The notes under the pieces are model-generated. The model was not told the DNA's origin. It saw nothing but the letters and a program-made list of their open reading frames with translations, and searched no databases. 64,000 bases of DNA from Medicago truncatula (taxonomy: Eukaryota; Streptophyta; Magnoliopsida; Fabales; Fabaceae), in assembly GCF_003473485.1 (NCBI RefSeq), contig NC_053047.1, forward strand, positions 14,038,001 through 14,102,000. The letters are read 5' to 3'. Positions 58,827-64,000 of the stretch are shown here, one piece after another; the first letter of the stretch is position 1; every line of letters begins with the position of its first letter. The position numbers were made by a program, and so were the translations under genes.

Positions 58827-61191
58827 ATGGAAAGTGAAAAGAAAAACCATGCACCTCACTGTCTCATCTTACCTTATCCAGCACAAGGCCACATGAACCC
58901 TATGATTCAATTCTCAAAACGTTTAATAGAGAAAGGAGTAAAGATAACACTAATAACAGTTACATCTTTCTGGAAAGTAATCAGCAACAAAAATCTCACT
59001 TCTATTGATGTCGAAAGCATCTCCGACGGCTACGACGAAGGAGGCCTTTTAGCAGCAGAAAGCTTAGAAGATTACAAAGAAACCTTCTGGAAAGTTGGAT
59101 CACAAACTCTCTCAGAGCTTCTTCATAAACTTTCAAGCTCAGAAAACCCTCCAAATTGTGTTATCTTTGATGCATTTCTACCTTGGGTTCTTGATGTTGG
59201 AAAGAGTTTTGGATTAGTTGGTGTTGCTTTTTTTACTCAATCTTGTTCTGTTAATAGTGTATACTATCATACTCATGAGAAGTTGATAGAGTTGCCACTT
59301 ACACAATCTGAGTATTTGTTACCTGGATTGCCAAAACTTGCTCCAGGGGATTTGCCTTCTTTCTTGTATAAATATGGATCCTATCCGGGATACTTTGACA
59401 TAGTTGTCAATCAATTTGCGAATATTGGTAAAGCTGATTGGATTCTTGCAAACTCGATTTATGAACTCGAACCAGAGGTACGTTACATTAAAACTGCAAA
59501 ATTTCTTTCTTTACTTTAATTTTCTGTATTATTAAGCTGCAGAATTTATTTTGATATGTTTGAATTGATTCTAATGTCACCGTAGAATTTGAAACTTTTA
59601 TCCCTAGAATTGACTTTAAGCCTTAAATTCACTTTTACATGTATGTTTGATTTCACTATTGAACAACACAAAATTGATTATGGAAGTGTAGAGTTGCTTT
59701 TAACATGTTTAGTGTTTATATATTCTCAAGTAGAATAGACTTTGCCTCTATGATTGAATATAACTCGAAGTTAAGACTTGAAGTTTTTGTCTCTAAATAT
59801 GATTTTTACATTCAAATTTATTATTCTACTTACATTTACGTTGAGTTGTAGAATTTATTATGATGTTTGAATTTTCTAAACTAGAATTGATTTGTCATTC
59901 CGAATTGATTCTAATGATACGTTATAATTAGAAACTTTTGTCTCTAAAATTGACTATTAGCCTTAAATTTTGTAGTTAAACTTACTTTTACGTGTACGTT
60001 TGATTTCACTATTGAATTAGACAAAATTGATTATGGAAGTGTAGAGTTGTTTCTCACATGTTTAGATGTTCTCGAGTAGAATAGAATTTGCCTTCATGAT
60101 TGATTCTAACTTGAAGATAGGACTTGTAGCTTCTGTCTCCAAATATGATTTTCACACTCAAATTTATTGTTGAGATCACTTTCACCTAAACAACTTATCA
60201 AAACATAAACAACTTCGCATTCAAAATCAGTTTTACGAAGTGAATTCAATTTTCCTAAGTGAATTCATTCAAAATCAGTTTTTGTCACCGCAGAACTAAA
60301 CACACTTGTTCACTTGTTTTTACCTATTAGAATGTAAAGGTACAATGTTTTAAATCATGTCGCATCACGATCTTAATTATTGTCTTAAATATTGTTGAGA
60401 ATCGCAATCAAATGCGAATGGTCCTACTGTCTTTATTTTCTGTTGATGATTTAAATCTGAATTTGATTTAGGTGGTTGATTGGTTAGTGAAAATATGGCC
60501 ATTAAAGACAATAGGACCATCAGTGCCATCTATGTTATTGGACAAAAGACTCAAAGATGACAAAGAATATGGTGTTAGCCTTTCAGATCCCAATACAGAA
60601 TTTTGCATCAAATGGCTGAATGATAAGCCTAAAGGTTCAGTTGTGTATGCTTCATTTGGTAGCATGGCCGGTCTTAGTGAAGAGCAAACACAAGAACTAG
60701 CTTTAGGATTAAAAGATAGTGAAAGTTATTTCTTATGGGTTGTTAGAGAATGTGATCAAAGTAAGCTTCCAAAAGGGTTTGTGGAATCATCAAAGAAAGG
60801 TTTAATAGTGACATGGTGTCCACAACTACTAGTGTTAACACATGAAGCTTTAGGTTGTTTTGTGACACATTGTGGTTGGAACTCGACGTTGGAAGCTTTG
60901 AGCATCGGTGTTCCACTGATTGCAATGCCGCTTTGGACCGATCAAGTTACGAATGCAAAGCTTATTGCTGATGTTTGGAAAATGGGAGTAAGAGCTGTTG
61001 CTGATGAGAAAGAGATTGTTAGAAGTGAAACAATTAAAAATTGTATAAAGGAAATTATTGAGACTGAAAAGGGAAATGAAATTAAGAAAAATGCTTTGAA
61101 ATGGAAGAATTTGGCTAAGAGTTCTGTTGATGAGGGTGGAAGATCTGATAAAAATATTGAAGAATTTGTGGCTGCTTTGGCTCAATGTTGA
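58827..61191 (+). CDS. UGT74-like UDP-glycosyltransferase, copy 2
   Basis: Exon 1 is 58827-59477 (217 codons), donor GTACGT; exon 2 is 60472-61191 after GATTTAG; phase 0; 456 residues. The ATG at 58827 gives MESEKKNHAPHC, aligned with copy 1. Catalytic His22 is in PYPAQGHMNP, Asp115 in VIFDAFLPW, and the PSPG box is W332-Q375. From VESSKKGL to the end the protein differs from copy 1 at only two positions, while the N-terminal part and early exon 2 differ much more. It is divergent to copy 1 with a 12.7-kb spacer. The same biochemical class is expected; specificity may differ because the acceptor-binding N-terminal half is where the copies diverge. The intron contains a 353-bp tandem duplication. 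Confidence 0.94.
59530..60170. repeat. 353-bp tandem duplication in the UGT copy 2 intron
   Basis: TGGAAGTGTAGAGTTG occurs at 59681 and 60034. Around these, GAATTGATTCTAATG, TTTGATTTCACTATTGAA and TCAAGTAGAATAGA/TCGAGTAGAATAGA keep the same order and spacing. Diverged, so older than the exact duplications elsewhere. Confidence 0.8.
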
Positions 61192-61649
61192 GATGCATTA
61201 AAATTGACAAAATTGGTGTGTGATGATTCCTAGTTTATGCCTTCTGAATTATTGGTGTATCCTTTCATTTCACTTTTTTCTTTCCTTTATGCATATGTGA
61301 TGTGAATATAATAAGTTTAAGATTGTCATTTGGTAGGGTTGAATCATCTGTCTTACAATCCATGTGTTTTTCTGTAGTAGCAACATTAATTCCTTGTCAA
61401 ACAAGTTGAATAATCTTATTAGTTAAATATAGTAATTGTTATGCAGCCAAACTACATATTAATGTAGTCAATTGAGCTTATTATATTATGATTCTTTTAT
61501 AAACAAATAACTTAATTGAAAAATAAATTGGAAGCTTATCATCGTATTATAATAAACATACTTAGGCTACATTTTGATTCTAGATCCGATAGTATCACTC
61601 TTTTTTACGTACCTCCTTATAAACTTTTCTAGTAAACTTTGTTGGTATA

Positions 61650-61800
61650 CATACACTCCTCCGATTAGGGGTGTGTCCCGATGTGGGACACACGTCAGTG
61701 TCCGACACGATACCTATGATTACATTGAAATTTGTTATTTTCTCAAATTATTATCTGTGTCGGTGTCTATGTCGTGTCTGATATTGTGTCTGTGTCCGTA
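61650..61800. repeat. Dispersed TGTC/GACAC repeat (copy 2 of 3)
   Basis: GTGTCCCGATGTGGGACACACG, CGACACGATACC, TCTCAAATTATTA and TGTGTCGGTGTC follow the order of the 4430 copy. Confidence 0.55.
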
Positions 61801-61984
61801 CTTCTTGGGACCCATTGTTCCGTACAATAGTTAATTTGCTGTGGAGTTATCATAGAATGTTGAACATGTAAAAGGACTTTCTCATTTTGGTTCTTGAACT
61901 AGACAATTTTACACAACTGATATACAAGATGTTATAAAAGAGCAGCAACTACTTAAAACATACTGTTTTAAAAACAATTTTAGA

Positions 61985-62105
61985 TATTTGCCGTGGTGTT
62001 CCACACCAACACGTATAATTACACGAAATTGTATGATTTTATCAAATTATTAGCGGTGTTGATGTATCAGTGTCCATGTCAAGTCTAGTGTCCGTATTCG
62101 TACTT
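61985..62105. repeat. Dispersed TGTC/GACAC repeat (copy 3 of 3)
   Basis: GTTCCACACCAACACGTATA, ATCAAATTATTAGCGGTGTT and TCTAGTGTCCGTATTCGTAC, diverged from copies 1 and 2. Confidence 0.45.
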
Positions 62106-62389
62106 CATAATTATCACGGTCACTGTGATCTTATGGTGCTGAGATAGATGCGGCCTCAAATCGTGTAGTTGTCAGAAGACATAATTTTTTTATATAGCGG
62201 TCTAGATCGCAGTCATAGACGTATTTTTAACATTGTTTACTTTGTCCACAACATATGATGATATAGAAAATGACACAAATTTGAGAATTAATTTTTTTTT
62301 TTGAATCGGCTAAGTTTATTCTCTACAGGTTTGTATAAGGCACAAAATATCCACGGATGGAAAAAACGGAATACAACCGTATATAAGCA

Positions 62390-62575
62390 GGAGTTGTGTT
62401 ATTTGAACATCCATATATGTGACAATTTTTACGACAACTAAAATTTTATAAAGGAAATGAGGTATTGACACAAAAATCAAAGCAATAGAGAAAAAAAGTA
62501 AAAAAATAATCTAAGTATGAGAAAGAAAGTTATCATAAAAATTGTCAAAAATTATCAAAAATGGTATCAAAAGAT
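62390..62575. mobile_element. MITE, inverse relative of 30821
   Basis: GTGTTATTTGAACATCC at the left, AAGTATGAGAAAGAAAGTTA and AAAATGGTATCAAAAG at the right resemble the reverse complement of the 30821 and 31321 elements. Confidence 0.4.
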
Positions 62576-62981
62576 CGCCTCAAAGACACAAACAACACCA
62601 AAAAAAACCTACTAAAAACGACAAAGAGCCGGCCAACAAAACAAAACAACAGCCGCCCCACACAAAAGATGAGGCTGAGGTATACATACAATAAGAAAGG
62701 GCCTACCTATAACATCGTGTTCTTTTTTTTCTTTTCTTTAACATCATTGAATTCTCACCTTAACTACAACCTTGATTTCATGTTACCTCTTAAAAGCCAA
62801 CAACATTTACTCTTAATAGCTAAACATAGGATGAAGCACAAATATAAACATAGACAACTGCATGTATCGGTTCCGTGTCAGAAATTTGAATTTAAGTAGA
62901 GGGATGACAGGTGTAATTTTGCCATTAGTGTTCCATAATGTTTGGATAATATATAAATTTAATCTCTGATAGTAACTTATA

Positions 62982-63275
62982 CTACCTTCGTCCCTAATTA
63001 TAAGGTTCTTTTAAAAAAATAAGAGGAATTAAGATAATGAATATTTATATTAAATGTGTTTGTAATTACTATTGTTTTTACAATTTTATCTTTTAAGAAA
63101 GAGGGTTGGCTTATGTTTTCATCATTATATTTATTGCTGATTCAAGAAAAAGATGTATAATAAATAGGGGCATGTATGTAAAGAAATAATTAATGTAGTT
63201 GGAAATAGAAAATAAGTCTTATAAAAAGGGACAAATTTTTTTTCAAAAGGATCTTATAATTAGGAACGGAGGTAG
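62982..63275. mobile_element. Stowaway-like MITE (family 2, copy 2)
   Basis: CTACCTTCGTCCCTAATTAT and ATAATTAGGAACGGAGGTAG are inverted ends flanked by TA. 294 bp, closely similar along its length to 20348-20642 (shared GTTTGTAATTACTATTGTTT and AGAAATAATTAATGTAGTTG). Confidence 0.85.
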
Positions 63276-63667
63276 TAATTGTTTCGTCACAACCACAAAT
63301 AATAATCATTTTAGCACACATATAAGATAAAACTATGTATCATTTAATTATTGTTATAAAAGTATATATTATTTAAATTGTTTCTTTTTATACTTTTCCC
63401 ATTTTACAAGTGTGTGCCTAAAGGTTGTGACCAAATCCAATCACTTGCAGTAGCCGCTTCATACAGTGTTAGACAGTAGTTGATCTCGGTCTTACAAAAG
63501 TGATATTATAGTCTAGCTTTGTTTGACTAGTTTTCATACACTTTCATCTCAGCCACTTCTTTTTGATCGATCGGTGGATAGGAGTTACTCGTGATACAAT
63601 AACTACGAGGGATCTATTTCCATCTTTGGTCTAATGAATTGTGACCATGGAAGATTTACTCTGATGT

Positions 63668-63803
63668 TTGGGTGACATAGAATTTATGACATTAGTCAAT
63701 CACAATGTGACAAGTGGTTTTGTTTTTTCTTTATCTCTCTTATAAGGATTGTGACATTGTGATTAGTCAATGTCGCTAATATCACCAATTCTATGTAACC
63801 CAA
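63668..63803. mobile_element. Short MITE with TTGGGTGACATAGAATT ends
   Basis: The left TTGGGTGACATAGAATT...TAGTCAATCACAATGTGAC is mirrored by the right GTGACATTGTGATTAGTCAA...AATTCTATGTAACCCAA. Arms are about 45 bp, total 136 bp. Confidence 0.7.
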
Positions 63804-63858
63804 TTGCTACCTCAGTCCTTAGTAAGTTTTACTTAGGTATGTATTAGGAAAAAAAAGG

Positions 63859-64000
63859 GTTAAATATATTTTTGATCCTTATAAATATATCAACTTTTCG
63901 TTTTAGTCCCTCTGAAATTTTCCTTCAACTTCTAGTCACTACAAAATTTCAGTCACTACTTTTAGTCTTTATTTTTAAGTTATTTTTTGTATTTTTTAAT
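63859..64000. mobile_element. Left arm of a Mutator-type MITE, cut by window end
   Basis: GGTTAAATATATTTTTGATC, CAACTTTTCGTTTTAGTCCC and CTTTTAGTC follow the left arm of the 21009 element. Confidence 0.6.

Overview
This is nuclear DNA from a flowering plant, most likely a legume close to Medicago. The inference rests on strong A/T richness, GT-AG introns, a dense population of small transposons, and the families present: an IST1-like protein, UGT74-type glucosyltransferases, an LRR receptor-like protein, plant mobile domain (PMD) genes and a likely PROPEP peptide precursor. The species call is inference; no database was searched.

Intact or probably intact genes are few. (1) A six-exon IST1-like gene (4192-10198, +) encodes a 585-residue ESCRT-III-associated protein. 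(2) A two-exon gene (27374-28368, -) looks like a plant elicitor peptide precursor. (3,4) Two UGT74-like genes lie head-to-head (42422-46088, - and 58827-61191, +), each with two exons and a complete 44-residue PSPG box. Broken genes are a frameshifted second PROPEP copy (32330-33739), an LRR receptor-like protein (37879-40138), two PMD genes (22643-24564 and about 53946-55985) and several transposase or LINE remnants.

Layout. 1-4190: transposon debris with a long-TIR element and MITEs. 4192-10.5 kb: IST1-like gene. 10.7-20.9 kb: a non-coding block (TATA box, leader, sometimes a first-exon-like ORF) present about three times in direct orientation, interrupted by several TIR elements including a hAT nested in another hAT. 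21-26.6 kb: a TIR element, a 5'-truncated LINE, and a 4.4-kb Mutator-like element (MULE) that carries a PMD gene and a truncated transposase. 26.6-33.9 kb: a segmental duplication carrying the two PROPEP copies; SINEs sit in one copy and a MITE in the other, so each copy shows the other's empty sites. 34.5-36.4 kb: about five units of a 367-bp tandem repeat. 37.9-40.5 kb: LRR receptor-like pseudogene with a duplicated promoter. 41.6-42.4 kb: a minisatellite that changes orientation. 42.4-61.2 kb: the UGT pair, separated by a TRIM, a degenerate FAR1-type MULE, a 3.4-kb solo LTR and a PMD pseudogene. 61.2-64 kb: MITEs.

The genes do not form a pathway. IST1 acts in endosomal sorting, the PROPEP and the receptor-like protein belong to immunity-related families, and UGT74 enzymes glucosylate small carboxylic acids or phenols. 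The clearest story is structural: tandem or segmental duplications followed by independent transposon insertions whose target-site duplications (TSDs) and empty sites can be read directly.
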